Origin: Chryseobacterium sp. 3008163
GTDB taxonomy: Bacteria > Bacteroidota > Bacteroidia > Flavobacteriales > Weeksellaceae
DNA length: 64,000 nt
NCBI RefSeq assembly: GCF_003669035.1
Contig: NZ_CP033070.1
Coordinates: 2,356,001-2,420,000 of the forward strand
Direction of reading: 5' to 3'
The first letter of the stretch is position 1; each line of letters starts with the position of its first letter. Under the pieces are notes generated by a model. That model saw nothing but the letters and a program-made list of their open reading frames with translations, ran no database searches and was not told the origin of the DNA. This document shows positions 28,746 through 37,896 of the stretch, piece by piece. The position numbers were made by a program, and so were the translations under genes.

Positions 28746-29294
28746 ATGAAAAACAGTTTAATCTTGCTTGCTTTAACAATGATAATCAGCTGTAAAACTG
28801 ATGAAAAGAAGTCTTACGACAAGTTTATTATTGATAAAAATCTCATTAATAACGATACTATTAAACGTCTTGCAAAGATTTCTGAATTAAAATTATTTAG
28901 AAGCGAAGTTGTCGAAAGCAAAACCAGAACTGCATATATCGTTCAAACTGTTAGTGGATATAATTTAGCAACGAAATTTGACAATTATAAAGCGAATGCT
29001 ACCATTGAAAATGACACGCTTAATATTTCGCTAAATAACAGCAATAAGTATTTTGGCAATGGCGTCCTAATCAAAGTTTTTGACGGTCAGTTTTTCGTTA
29101 AAGATGTTGATCCAAAAACATTAAAGGGTGAGGATAAGTTTTTGTCTGCAAAACCTATTCTTCAAAAATTAGTACTAAATAATGATCGGTTTAGCAAAAA
29201 TGATAGTATTTACGGAGCTATTTATTATCACGCAACCGTTGAAAATCATATTAACAAAGAATTCAAGGGCTATTTTAGAACTAAAATTAAATAA
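28746..29294 (+). CDS. Small lipoprotein of unknown function
   Basis: A 182-residue protein with lipobox TMIISCKTD. The mature part is mixed alpha/beta and Lys/Asn-rich, without a motif I recognise. It is coupled to the DUF885 gene (4-base gap) and to the DinB-like gene (5-base gap), so it is probably co-transcribed with both. Confidence 0.6.
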   Translation: MKNSLILLALTMIISCKTDEKKSYDKFIIDKNLINNDTIKRLAKISELKLFRSEVVESKTRTAYIVQTVSGYNLATKFDNYKANATIENDTLNISLNNSNKYFGNGVLIKVFDGQFFVKDVDPKTLKGEDKFLSAKPILQKLVLNNDRFSKNDSIYGAIYYHATVENHINKEFKGYFRTKIK

Positions 29295-29299
29295 GCAAA

Positions 29300-29749
29300 A
29301 TGATAACAGAATCTTTAAAATCACTTTACACAAGAGATTTAAATAAATTAAAAACAGAAATTGAATCTTACCAAAACGAAGAAGCACTTTGGAAAATTGA
29401 TAAAAACATTTTAAATTCCGCAGGAAATCTTTGCCTTCACTTGGTTGGAAATCTTAATCATTTTATCGGAGCTATTTTGGGGAATTCTGGTTATATAAGA
29501 AATAGGGAGCTTGAATTTTCATTAAAAAATATTCCAAGAACCGAATTGATTCTGCAAATTGAAAAAACTATTGAGGTTATACATTCTTCGCTTGATCAAT
29601 TATCAGAGGACGATTTGAAAAAAGAATATTCTTTTGAAGCTTTAGGCTATCCAATGACAACAGAATATTTTCTGATTCATTTGTTTGGACATTTGAGTTA
29701 TCATTTGGGGCAGATCAATTATCACAGAAGATTGTTGGATGCCAAGTAG
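29300..29749 (+). CDS. DinB-like protein (DUF1572)
   Basis: A 149-residue four-helix protein. Putative metal-binding histidines lie in NLCLHLVGNLNHFIG and in LIHLFGHLSYHLGQINYHRR, the typical DinB/DUF1572 spacing. DinB-fold proteins are metal-dependent thiol transferases or unknowns; the substrate cannot be inferred. Confidence 0.8.
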   Translation: MITESLKSLYTRDLNKLKTEIESYQNEEALWKIDKNILNSAGNLCLHLVGNLNHFIGAILGNSGYIRNRELEFSLKNIPRTELILQIEKTIEVIHSSLDQLSEDDLKKEYSFEALGYPMTTEYFLIHLFGHLSYHLGQINYHRRLLDAK

Positions 29750-29769
29750 TTTTTAAATTTTTTTATTCT

Positions 29770-29831
29770 AAAGCCACCCCGTCAAAAATTCTTTGAATTT
29801 TAGCTACCCCTCCAAGGGAGGGGAATTTTGT
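29770..29831. repeat. Short palindromic intergenic element
   Basis: Gene-free DNA holding CCACCCCGTCAAAAATTC and the hairpin CCCCTCCAAGGGAGGGG. It resembles short dispersed elements common in flavobacterial genomes; only one copy is present here. Confidence 0.45.
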
Positions 29832-29847
29832 GACTGCTAAAATTTTA

Positions 29848-30468
29848 TTATTTCTCGAACATCATTTTTGTAATGAAATCTTTCTCACCCTTTCCTCTTG
29901 CGGGAGAATACTCTCTTCCGTAAAAAATAATCTGAAGATGTAGTTTATTCCAGACTGCTTCTTTCCAAAGGTTTTTAGCATCCTTTTCAGTTTCTACAAC
30001 GTTTTTTCCAGAAGTCAACTTCCATTGTGTCATTAATCTGTGAATGTGCGTATCGACTGGAAAAGCAGGAAATCCGAAACCTTGGCTCATCACGACAGAA
30101 GCAGTTTTGTGACCCACTCCGGGAAGTGCTTCAAGCTCTTCATAGGTTTGTGGCACTACTCCATTATGTCTTTCCAAAAGGAGTTCAGCCATTCTTTTCA
30201 GGTTTTTAGCTTTCGTATTGGAAAGTCCGATTTCTTTGATGAGCTCTTTAATTTGAAATTCCTCCAGCTTTGCCATTCTTTGCGGTGTTCCTGCTACAGC
30301 AAAAAGTTCTGGTGTCACCTGATTCACTTTTTTATCGGTAGTCTGCGCAGAAAGTGCTACCGCAACCATTAAAGTAAACGGATCTGAGTGCTCCAAAGGA
30401 ATGGGAACGGTCGGATATAATTTCTCTAATTCTATCTGAACAAGCTCTGCTCTTTGCTTTTTTGTCAT
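29848..30468 (-). CDS. nth: Endonuclease III (DNA glycosylase/AP lyase)
   Basis: About 206 residues from the ATG at 30468 (MTKKQRAELVQ). It removes oxidised pyrimidines. The helix-hairpin-helix is EALPGVGHKTASVVMSQGFG (with the catalytic Lys) followed by PAFPVDTHIHRLMTQW (catalytic Asp). Odd: the C-terminal region, FYGREYSPARGKGEKDF, lacks all four cysteines that hold the [4Fe-4S] cluster in E. coli Nth, and the protein ends soon after. Divergent from bcp. Confidence 0.9.
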   Translation of the reverse strand: MTKKQRAELVQIELEKLYPTVPIPLEHSDPFTLMVAVALSAQTTDKKVNQVTPELFAVAGTPQRMAKLEEFQIKELIKEIGLSNTKAKNLKRMAELLLERHNGVVPQTYEELEALPGVGHKTASVVMSQGFGFPAFPVDTHIHRLMTQWKLTSGKNVVETEKDAKNLWKEAVWNKLHLQIIFYGREYSPARGKGEKDFITKMMFEK

Positions 30469-30486
30469 GTAACCATTAAATTTGAA

Positions 30487-30494
30487 CAAAAATA
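30487..30494 (-). promoter_or_regulatory. -7 box TATTTTTG of nth
   Basis: Exact TAnnTTTG match on the minus strand 18 bases before the nth ATG, within the short nth/bcp divergent spacer. Confidence 0.5.
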
Positions 30495-30501
30495 AATCAT
30501 T

Positions 30502-30951
30502 ATGCTGAAAGTAGGAGATAAATTACCCAATTTTGAAGGAATCAATCAAGATGGAGAAACCGTAAATTCGGAAAAATTAATTGGAAAGAAATTGGTTATT
30601 TTCTTTTATCCACAAGCCAATACTCCGACATGTACAGTAGAAGCGTGTAACCTCAGCGATAATTATTCATTATTAGAAAAAGCTGAGTTTCAACTTTTGG
30701 GTATTAGTGGAGATTCGGTAAAAAAGCAAAAGAACTTTCATAACAAATTTGCCTTTCCTTATGATCTAATTGCAGATGAAAACCGTGATATTATAGAGAA
30801 ATTCGGGGTCTGGCAGGAAAAGAAGACGTTCGGAAAAACCTATATGGGAATTGTAAGAACCACTTTTATTTTTGATGAAAAAGGAATTTGCACACGAGTA
30901 ATTGAAAAAGTGACTTCTAAAACTGCGGCTGAACAAATCCTGGAGAATTAA
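30502..30951 (+). CDS. bcp: Thioredoxin-dependent thiol peroxidase (Bcp/PrxQ)
   Basis: A 149-residue peroxiredoxin that reduces hydroperoxides. The peroxidatic Cys is in FFYPQANTPTCTVEACNLSD with the resolving Cys five residues later, the atypical 2-Cys PrxQ pattern. The canonical KASTPGCT is here NTPTCT. Length is normal. It is divergent from nth. Confidence 0.92.
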   Translation: MLKVGDKLPNFEGINQDGETVNSEKLIGKKLVIFFYPQANTPTCTVEACNLSDNYSLLEKAEFQLLGISGDSVKKQKNFHNKFAFPYDLIADENRDIIEKFGVWQEKKTFGKTYMGIVRTTFIFDEKGICTRVIEKVTSKTAAEQILEN

Positions 30952-30959
30952 TTTAAACA

Positions 30960-31030
30960 CAAATTGCGCAAATGTTTTCACGGATGACACAAATTTTTAA
31001 TGTTATTCGTGAAAACATTTGTGAATCTCG
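30960..31030. repeat. Inverted repeat, 14-bp perfect arms
   Basis: CAAATGTTTTCACG at 30969-30982 is exactly complementary to 31008-31021. The TTTTCACG word relates it to the elements at 14783 and 43620. It lies between the converging bcp and GNAT genes. Confidence 0.6.
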
Positions 31031-31037
31031 TGCCTAG

Positions 31038-31577
31038 TTATTCCGTTTCATAATACATCAACTCTTCATCTTCATTGGGAAGTGTGACGTATTTCTGAAA
31101 TTTCAATCCTAATCTTTCGATTAATTTTTGAGAAGAAAAGTTGTCTTTTGATGTAATGGCTGAAATTTTATCTAAGCCAAAATCATCCATGCCAATCGAT
31201 TTTACTTTTTGTGCGGCTTCAAACATATATCCTTTGCCTTCAAATCTTTCCAAAACAGAAAAGCCAATATCAACGATATCTAAACCTTCCCTTTCAAAGA
31301 TTCCCACTCCACCGATTTTGATATTTCCTTCTTTTAATTCAATTAAATAATTCCCAAATCCCAATTTTTCAAACTGCGGAAGAAATTTAGCTTTAATATA
31401 ATTTTCGGCATCAGTAAGAGAATGTATGTTACGGTTGCCAATGAACTTAATAAAGTTAGGCATATTATAAAGCTCCAAAATAAGATCTGCATCGTCCAAA
31501 GACATCGGACGAATGATCAATCTTTCGGTTTCGTAAACTTTATTTCCGTTTTTTGACAGGCTTTTTCTTTGGCTCAT
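31038..31577 (-). CDS. GNAT-family N-acetyltransferase
   Basis: A 179-residue acetyltransferase of the RimJ/RimL-like type: YETERLIIRPMSLDDADLIL at the start, then VERFEGKGYMFEAAQKV (acetyl-CoA loop) and ITSKDNFSSQKLIERLGLKF. The substrate is unknown. The first 13 codons overlap the end of the upstream gene (31540-32208), so a later start near 31530 is possible. Confidence 0.85.
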   Translation of the reverse strand: MSQRKSLSKNGNKVYETERLIIRPMSLDDADLILELYNMPNFIKFIGNRNIHSLTDAENYIKAKFLPQFEKLGFGNYLIELKEGNIKIGGVGIFEREGLDIVDIGFSVLERFEGKGYMFEAAQKVKSIGMDDFGLDKISAITSKDNFSSQKLIERLGLKFQKYVTLPNEDEELMYYETE

Positions 31578-32208
31578 CTTTAGGTTCTTCTTTCTTTTCG
31601 ATTTTTAACAATCGTGGATTATTGGTGCAATTTTTTTTGTAAAGTTCGATGTAGGTACCATTGTCTTTCACATTTGAAACGATACCGGTCGACTTATTTA
31701 CTGTAAGAGTAAAATGATTTTTCTGATAAGGGCACTCTTTAGAGGTTACTTTTCCTAAATCAAGATAATAATTGTCTTTATCTTCATAATAATTAGCGGC
31801 AACGTCTACAAACTGCTCGTCAATCATATAACCGTCAAGAACGGCAGATAAAGCTGCTTCATCAGCATTATCGATTTTTCCTAAAAAATCTTTTAAATCT
31901 TTAATTTCTGTGATGTAATTCAATTTCCCCACACTGGAATACACGATGTAGTAAAAACTATCTTCTGCCGGACTCAAATTAAAACCTGAAAACTGAGGCA
32001 CATAATCTTTCTTTGTACCCGAAATTCTCACTTCTCGATTCTTACCATAACTGTTATGGATCAACGTCCAAAAATCAATTTTATCGTTAGGGATAACCCG
32101 AGCTAAAACTCCTTCAACACTCGAGAATTTCTTCTTAGTTTGTGAAAATACTGTAATTCCTAAGAATAGAAAAACAGAAAGGAAAATGCGGTTTTGATAT
32201 CTTACCAT
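31540..32208 (-). CDS. Secreted protein of unknown function
   Basis: A 222-residue protein with a signal peptide (FLSVFLFLGITVFSQ). The C terminus is a Lys/Glu/Pro-rich tail (KKEEPKDEPKKKPVKKRK). Two cysteines in ECPYQ and KNCTNN could form a disulfide. No family recognised. It overlaps the GNAT gene by 38 bases, suggesting coupled translation. Confidence 0.65.
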   Translation of the reverse strand: MVRYQNRIFLSVFLFLGITVFSQTKKKFSSVEGVLARVIPNDKIDFWTLIHNSYGKNREVRISGTKKDYVPQFSGFNLSPAEDSFYYIVYSSVGKLNYITEIKDLKDFLGKIDNADEAALSAVLDGYMIDEQFVDVAANYYEDKDNYYLDLGKVTSKECPYQKNHFTLTVNKSTGIVSNVKDNGTYIELYKKNCTNNPRLLKIEKKEEPKDEPKKKPVKKRK

Positions 32209-32241
32209 AGCTGAGATTGCGGCAGAAACTGTGCCATTGCT

Positions 32242-33321
32242 TTACATATATTTTTCACCTTTTTTAAGGCTTTTTAAATCTAAAACATAGTCTTTGATCT
32301 GCTGATCGTGTTCTCTTGGGCAAATCAATAAAACTTTGTCTGTATCTACAACGATAAAATCCTTTAATCCGTCTATAACGACCGCTTTATTATTTTTCAC
32401 ATGAATAATATTGCCCGTAGAATCGTAAGTAAGGGCAGTTTTGATGTTCACTGCATTATCGTTTTCGTCTCTTTCGCTGTTTTCAAAAACTGAAGTCCAT
32501 GTTCCGAGATCACTCCAACCCAAATCTGCAGGAATAACATATACGTTTTTTGCTTTTTCTAAAATCCCGTTATCAATGGATATTTTTTGAATTTTAGGAT
32601 AAATAAGCTCAATACAGCTTTCCTCGGCTTCAGCATTATATTCACACGCGGTGAACTGTTGAGTCATTTCCGGAAGAAACATTTCAAACGCCTTGTGGAT
32701 AGAATTTACATTCCAGATAAAAATACCAGCATTCCAAAGGAAATCACCACTTTCCAGAAAGCTTTTAGCTATTTCCAGCATTGGTTTTTCTGTGAAAGTT
32801 TTAACTTTATAATAATCAGAATCTTTCTTTTCAACAAACTGAATATAGCCATAACCGGTATCTGGTCTTGTGGGTGTAATACCCAAAGTCACCAAATAAT
32901 CGTGTGTGGAAGCAATGTTAAATGCCAACTCTACCTTTTCTAAAAACGTTTCTTCTTTTAAGATTAAATGGTCTGCAGGAAGCACTATCATCGTCGCATC
33001 AGGATTAACCTCTGCGATTTTGTTGGCCATGTAAAGATTACAGGCGGCAGTGTTTTTCATCAAAGGTTCACCAACAACATTTTCTGCAGGAATCTCCGGC
33101 AACTGCTGATGAGAAAGATGTACATATTCTTTATTCGTAATCACAAATATATTCTCATTAGGAATCACCTTACTTATTCTGTCGTAAGTCTGCTGAATCA
33201 TGGTACGACCCGTTCCTAAAATATCCTGAAATTGTTTTGGGAATTTCTGTGTGCTCAGAGGCCAGAATCTACTACCGATTCCTCCCGCCATAATCACACA
33301 GTATTTATCTGATTTTGACAT
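32242..33321 (-). CDS. manC: Mannose-1-phosphate guanylyltransferase
   Basis: About 359 residues from the ATG at 33321 (MSKSDKYCVIMAGG); an ATG four codons upstream overlaps sprT. It makes GDP-mannose from mannose-1-phosphate and GTP for polysaccharide synthesis. The nucleotidyltransferase loop is MAGGIGSRFWPLSTQKFPKQ, followed by VLPADHLI, TGYGYIQF, FTEKPMLEIA, FLWNAGIFIWN and DLGWSDLGTW. There is no C-terminal isomerase domain. It lies directly after sprT. Confidence 0.93.
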   Translation of the reverse strand: MSKSDKYCVIMAGGIGSRFWPLSTQKFPKQFQDILGTGRTMIQQTYDRISKVIPNENIFVITNKEYVHLSHQQLPEIPAENVVGEPLMKNTAACNLYMANKIAEVNPDATMIVLPADHLILKEETFLEKVELAFNIASTHDYLVTLGITPTRPDTGYGYIQFVEKKDSDYYKVKTFTEKPMLEIAKSFLESGDFLWNAGIFIWNVNSIHKAFEMFLPEMTQQFTACEYNAEAEESCIELIYPKIQKISIDNGILEKAKNVYVIPADLGWSDLGTWTSVFENSERDENDNAVNIKTALTYDSTGNIIHVKNNKAVVIDGLKDFIVVDTDKVLLICPREHDQQIKDYVLDLKSLKKGEKYM

Positions 33322-33323
33322 AT

Positions 33324-33914
33324 TTAACTGCATTTTTTCACTCTCGCCAAAGGTTTGAAAGAGTACTTCCTTCCTGTAGCCAGATTAAGACAAAGATAGT
33401 TTTTTTTAATCAGACCCTCCAATAAATACTTTTGATCCCGATAAATGAAATGTTCACCTTTCGTAATTTGCTCTATATAAATTTCATCATCATCTTGGTT
33501 TTCAATGTGAAAATACTTCACCAAATCTGGGCTTGCCATGAAATTGGCCTTTGGTGATTTCGAAAATTTAAGAATAATCGGTTTTAAATCATCTTCGTAC
33601 ACTTCCAGACTTTCCAAAAGCATGATTCTGAAAGTATGCTTCCATTCATTTCCGTGAGGAGAAATTCTTCTTCCGAATTTTTCGAAGGCAATTAAATGAG
33701 CCAATTCGTGAGTCAGTACGAAGAAAAAAAGCTGCGGCTGCAATGTTGAATTGATCGTTATTTCATGAGAAAGATCACGAAGTTTACGGTAATCTCCAAG
33801 CTTAGAATTTCTATTTCTTGTAATTTTAATATGAATAGAATAATCAGAAAACCAATTCCTTAAATGATTTAGAGTGTTTTGAGGTAAATATTTTTCTAAA
33901 GACTGAATAGACAT
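33324..33914 (-). CDS. SprT-like zinc protease-fold protein
   Basis: A 196-residue protein with the zinc motif FVLTHELAHLIAFEKFG and a downstream ISPHGNEWKHTFR. SprT/Spartan-type proteins; the bacterial function is not established. It begins one base after tolC ends, so it is part of the tolC-sprT-manC run. Confidence 0.85.
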   Translation of the reverse strand: MSIQSLEKYLPQNTLNHLRNWFSDYSIHIKITRNRNSKLGDYRKLRDLSHEITINSTLQPQLFFFVLTHELAHLIAFEKFGRRISPHGNEWKHTFRIMLLESLEVYEDDLKPIILKFSKSPKANFMASPDLVKYFHIENQDDDEIYIEQITKGEHFIYRDQKYLLEGLIKKNYLCLNLATGRKYSFKPLARVKKCS

Positions 33915-33915
33915 T

Positions 33916-35262
33916 TTACAAACTTAATGGAATTCCTGCATAGAAATTCAATAATTTAAGACTGAAAAGATAATTATATTTTGCTTGTTCTACCGAACCC
34001 TGAGCGTTTGCGTAGTTGTTTCTGGCAACATTTAAATCATAAATTGTTGTACGACCTGCCGCATAGCTTTTATCTGCAAATTCCATTGCCAGTTTGGTGC
34101 TTTTTTCTGCTTCAACAGATGCTAAATATACTTCATAGTTAGCATCAACATCAAATTGTGCCTTTTGTACGTTTTGTTTTACCGTTTGTTTTTGTTGGTC
34201 TAAAGAATTTTTGGCAATACTTTCATTGATTTTAGACTGCTCTACCTGAAGCTTTGTAATTCCTTTATTGAAAATCGGAATGTTTACCGAAACTCCACCC
34301 TGCTGACCAAAATTGTCTTTGTATTGTCTGAAAAAATTTGGCTCTGCGGTAGCATTTCCAAACTGATCTATACCGGAAAAACTAGTATTCAATAAATTAT
34401 TATAAAAACTTCCAACTCCGATACTTGCAGTCACCGTTGGCCAAAAAGCAGTACGGGTAACTTCAGTCTGAGCCAAGGCAGATTTAATTCTGCTTTCGGC
34501 CGCTTTTATTTGTGGCTGACTTTCGTAAGCGGTATTTAGTACATCATCAACAGAAATTAATTGCGGACTCAATTGCTCGCCTATTTCTACGTTTTCAACA
34601 TCAAAATCTTTATAATCCTGTAATTGTAAAAGCTGAGCCAATGCAAACAAACTTCTACCAACATTGATTTCGGCAGTTTTCAGGTTTTGCTTTTCTCTTG
34701 CCCAAGCCGCTTCTGCTTCTGCAACAATTGTTTGAGCTGTTGTACCGACATCTGTGGTTATTTTTGCTCTGTCGAATTGTTTTTTGGCATTTTCAGTCGC
34801 ACTTTGAGAAATCTTTACGATTTCTTTATTGAGTAAAGTCGTCAAATATTGTTGAGCAATCTGAAGAGAAATATCATTTTTAATGGTTTCAATATCGTAC
34901 TGACTCGCTTCTACATCAAATTGAGTTTTTCTGACTGTTTTTTCAAGTCTTCCGTTATTGTAAAGTAAAATATCTGCCGAAATGTTTGCATTGTTACTAA
35001 ACCTGTCGTTTCTGATACTTCCCGTACCTAAAGAAGCCTGCCCGAAACTTACATTGTTTCCTACATTGGCAGAAACCGACGGAAGATAGTTATTCTGAGC
35101 AATTTTCAGATTGACATCCTGAATTTGTTTTGAATATTGATTTTGAATAACCTGAAGATTATGCTCCACTGCGTAATCTACACATTCTCTCAAAGACCAC
35201 TTTTTCTGAGCGCTCAGACCCAGACCAGATAATCCTAAAATAATCATCAAAACTTTTTTCAT
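33916..35262 (-). CDS. TolC-family outer-membrane efflux protein
   Basis: A 448-residue protein with signal peptide (LGLSGLGLSAQKK) and two OEP repeats of long coiled-coil helices: WSLRECVDYAVEHNLQVIQ at the start of the first and DVLNTAYESQPQIKAAESRI at the start of the second. It should form the outer-membrane duct of a tripartite exporter, but no adaptor or inner-membrane pump gene is adjacent. Confidence 0.92.
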   Translation of the reverse strand: MKKVLMIILGLSGLGLSAQKKWSLRECVDYAVEHNLQVIQNQYSKQIQDVNLKIAQNNYLPSVSANVGNNVSFGQASLGTGSIRNDRFSNNANISADILLYNNGRLEKTVRKTQFDVEASQYDIETIKNDISLQIAQQYLTTLLNKEIVKISQSATENAKKQFDRAKITTDVGTTAQTIVAEAEAAWAREKQNLKTAEINVGRSLFALAQLLQLQDYKDFDVENVEIGEQLSPQLISVDDVLNTAYESQPQIKAAESRIKSALAQTEVTRTAFWPTVTASIGVGSFYNNLLNTSFSGIDQFGNATAEPNFFRQYKDNFGQQGGVSVNIPIFNKGITKLQVEQSKINESIAKNSLDQQKQTVKQNVQKAQFDVDANYEVYLASVEAEKSTKLAMEFADKSYAAGRTTIYDLNVARNNYANAQGSVEQAKYNYLFSLKLLNFYAGIPLSL

Positions 35263-35370
35263 ACGTAGATATTTATTGCTTTTTACCGATTAGACGAAGA
35301 GAATTGAAAAAAGTTACAATTTCGAAAAATTATTGTTTCATTTTAATGAAAGTTTTGGGAATTTTGCATC

Positions 35371-36614
35371 ATGACAAACGAAGAATATCAGGAAGCCGTC
35401 GAGTGGCTTTTCGTTCAGGCTCCGAATTATCAGATTGATGGGGAGAAAGCTTACAAACCAGGACTTGATAATATTACAAAACTCTGCGATTTTTTTGGCA
35501 ATCCGCAGGAGAAGATTAAATGCATTCACATTGGTGGCACCAACGGAAAAGGTTCTACAAGCAATATGCTGGCCTCTGTTTTTCAAGAATCAGGCTACAA
35601 TATTGGTTTGTACAATTCACCTCATCTGATTGATTTCACAGAAAGAATCAAAATAAATGGAGAAAACTGTGATAAAGAGTTTGTTTTTCATTTTATCCAA
35701 AAGCTTAAAACACTGCCAGAAGATATCATACCTTCTTTTTTGAATTTACAACCATTATGGCATTTGAATATTTTTATCAGAAAAAAGTTGACTTTGCCAT
35801 TATAGAAGTCGGTTTGGGTGGAAGATTAGACTCTACCAATATCATTAAACCATTAGTTTCTGCAATCACAAATGTTCAGCTTGATCATCAGAATATTTTA
35901 GGAAATACCATTGAAGAAATTGCTTTTGAAAAAGCAGGAATTATTAAGACAGATGTTCCGGTGATTTTTGGTGACGATAATGAAGTAGTTAGAAATATTA
36001 TTAAAATTAAAGCTGAAAAAGAAAACACCCATTTCGTTGACGCTACTCTATTAAAAACAAATTTAAAATCAGATCTAAAAGGAAACTACCAAGAGAAGAA
36101 CATTCGGGTTGTTTTAGCCTTGATTGAAGAGCTTAGAAAATTAGATGTAAAAATTTCTGACGAAAATCTAGAAAAAGGATTACTAAACGTCCATCAGAAC
36201 ACTGGATTCATCGGCCGCTGGTTTGAATTTTCACAAAATCCTTTGACGATTTGTGACACTGGACACAATCAGGCCGGTCTGGAATATGTTTTTTCTCAAT
36301 TAAATTCCATCCCGAAACATAAACATATCGTTTTAGGTTTCGTGAATGACAAGAAAATTGATGATGTTATGACGATACTTCCTGAAAATTCTGCGTTCTA
36401 TTTTGCAAAACCAGCGATAAATAGAGGTCGCGACCCTAAAGAATATGAAGATTTATTACTTCAAGCAAAAATAATTTATAAAATTTTTGACTCTGTACAA
36501 GAAGCCTATCTTTCTGCAAAACAACAAGCTACAGACGAAGATTTGATTTTTATTGGCGGGAGCAACTTTGTAGTCGGAGAATTTTTAGAAAAAAACTTGA
36601 CTGATATGAAATAA
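35371..36614 (+). CDS. folC: Folylpolyglutamate/dihydrofolate synthase, with a -1 frameshift
   Basis: Two halves of one Mur-ligase-type enzyme. The first has FGNPQEKIKCIHIGGTNGKG and GSTSNMLASVFQESGYN (P loop); the second starts AFEYFYQKKVDFAIIEVGLG and has ITNVQLDHQNILGNTIEEIA and ICDTGHNQAGLE. A seventh T in the run 35736-35741 restores SFFEFTTIMAFEYF and yields about 415 residues, normal for FolC. It adds glutamates to folates. Confidence 0.92.
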
Positions 36615-36627
36615 GTATGTATATTTG
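36597..36627 (+). promoter_or_regulatory. Promoter of the tRNA-Val pair
   Basis: -33 TTG at 36597-36599 and exact -7 box TATATTTG at 36620-36627, spacer 20. It overlaps the folC end and lies 26 bases before the first tRNA. Confidence 0.65.
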
Positions 36628-36653
36628 CACCACTCAAAACGAGAAATCGTCTA

Positions 36654-36728
36654 GGGCTCTTAGCTCAGTTGGTTCAGAGCATCTGGTTTACACCCAGAGG
36701 GTCGGGGGTTCGAATCCCTCAGGGCCCA
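36654..36728 (+). tRNA. tRNA-Val (anticodon TAC)
   Basis: 75 nt to the discriminator A. Acceptor GGGCTCT/AGGGCCC, D arm GCTCAGTTGGTTCAGAGC, anticodon stem TCTGG/CCAGA with loop TTTACAC (anticodon TAC), T arm with TTCGAAT loop. The 3' CCA is not encoded. Confidence 0.96.
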
Positions 36729-36761
36729 CAAAGGTTTACTGAAACCTTTCAAAAAAATTCA

Positions 36762-36836
36762 GGGCTCTTAGCTCAGTTGGTTCAGAGCATCTGGTTTACA
36801 CCCAGAGGGTCGGGGGTTCGAATCCCTCAGGGCCCA
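36762..36836 (+). tRNA. tRNA-Val (anticodon TAC), second identical copy
   Basis: Same sequence as the tRNA at 36654-36728, 33 bases downstream. The spacer holds a small hairpin AAAGGTTT/AAACCTTT that may guide processing. Confidence 0.96.
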
Positions 36837-36838
36837 CA

Positions 36839-36870
36839 AAAACTCTCAGATTATTCTGAGAGTTTTTTAT
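36839..36870 (+). terminator. Rho-independent terminator after the tRNA pair
   Basis: AAAACTCTCAGA (36839-36850) pairs perfectly with 36855-36866, followed by a T-rich tract. Confidence 0.9.
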
Positions 36871-37006
36871 TTCATAGTTATTCATGAGGATTTACAAAGA
36901 TTTTAAAAATTTGTGAGAATTCTTGAAAAGGCTGATTATTAGGTCTTTTTGAGATTTTGAGGCATACTTTTAGGCATTCATAATTTACTACTAGAAAGAG
37001 CAAACA

Positions 37007-37891
37007 TTATCTCATCTTTCGTAAAAGTAATCCTAACTTAAAAAAATCAAGACTTCTTAAATTGGGTTTATTTGAAAGAAGATTTTTAATCATTTTCTTT
37101 TCTAAAATACTATAGAAAAATAGAAACAAGGTGCTTAGATTGTTTTTTTTCAGCTTTTGAGCTATGAAAAATACTTTAATGTCTTTTATGTAGATAAGGT
37201 TTTCAGAATTTTGAGAAAGTTGATACAATGAATCTATTGCGGTTTTCGTTTTGTCCAAAAAAACATCATTGGCGGTTTCATCAATATGAATGACAGGATT
37301 ATTAATTGCTGAAAACCTTACTTTCGCAAGTTCCATCTTTTTTGCAAAAACGTAATCTTCATATCCGTAGTGGATCAACTCTTCATGAAATGGAAACTTT
37401 CTAAAAACCTCTTTTTTAATGACAAAATTGACCGTTTTGAAAACCGAAAAATCTGTCGATTTATTTTCAGGAAAAATTTCTCTTTCAGCTGAATATTTAT
37501 TTCGCAAACTTTGGGAGTACAGTGGGGAAATTTTGAAATTGCCATAAATGACCTCTACTCGATTATCCTGATTAATCTCACTTAAATAATTAGAGATAAA
37601 ATCACTACGTTCAATTTTAGCATCACAATCTAAAAAAAGCAAATAATCACCTTCAGCATATTGTAAAAAAAGATTACGAATTTTCGATCTACCGATATTC
37701 TTTTCAAGTAAAACAAAACTCTTTACTTCGTTTTGAAGTTCTTTATTAATTGTTTTGAATTTTTCATCAGAAGCATCATCAATCAAAATAATTTCTGCGT
37801 CTATAAGATTCTCTTTGATTTCTTTTTTCAGGTCGAAAACGAGTTCCCGAACATCAAAATTATAGACCGGAATACATACAGAAAGCTTCAT
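37007..37891 (-). CDS. Family 2 glycosyltransferase
   Basis: A 294-residue cytoplasmic glycosyltransferase. GT-A fold: LSVCIPVYNFDVRELVFDL, then IILIDDASDEKFK and the metal-binding DxD-like YLLFLDCDAKIERSDFI. The acceptor and sugar are unknown. It lies at the 3' end of a glycosyltransferase cluster (GT2, GT9, then GT4 upstream), 5 bases from the GT9 gene, so it probably acts on LPS or another surface glycan. Confidence 0.9.
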   Translation of the reverse strand: MKLSVCIPVYNFDVRELVFDLKKEIKENLIDAEIILIDDASDEKFKTINKELQNEVKSFVLLEKNIGRSKIRNLFLQYAEGDYLLFLDCDAKIERSDFISNYLSEINQDNRVEVIYGNFKISPLYSQSLRNKYSAEREIFPENKSTDFSVFKTVNFVIKKEVFRKFPFHEELIHYGYEDYVFAKKMELAKVRFSAINNPVIHIDETANDVFLDKTKTAIDSLYQLSQNSENLIYIKDIKVFFIAQKLKKNNLSTLFLFFYSILEKKMIKNLLSNKPNLRSLDFFKLGLLLRKMR

Positions 37892-37896
37892 TAAAC

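Noticed and set aside
36654..36836. Possible CRISPR-like direct repeat
   Set aside because: Two identical 75-base units that fold as tRNA-Val; no array.
36669..36887. Plus-strand open frame of 72 codons
   Set aside because: It reads through both tRNA-Val genes; its internal duplication is only the tRNA duplication.
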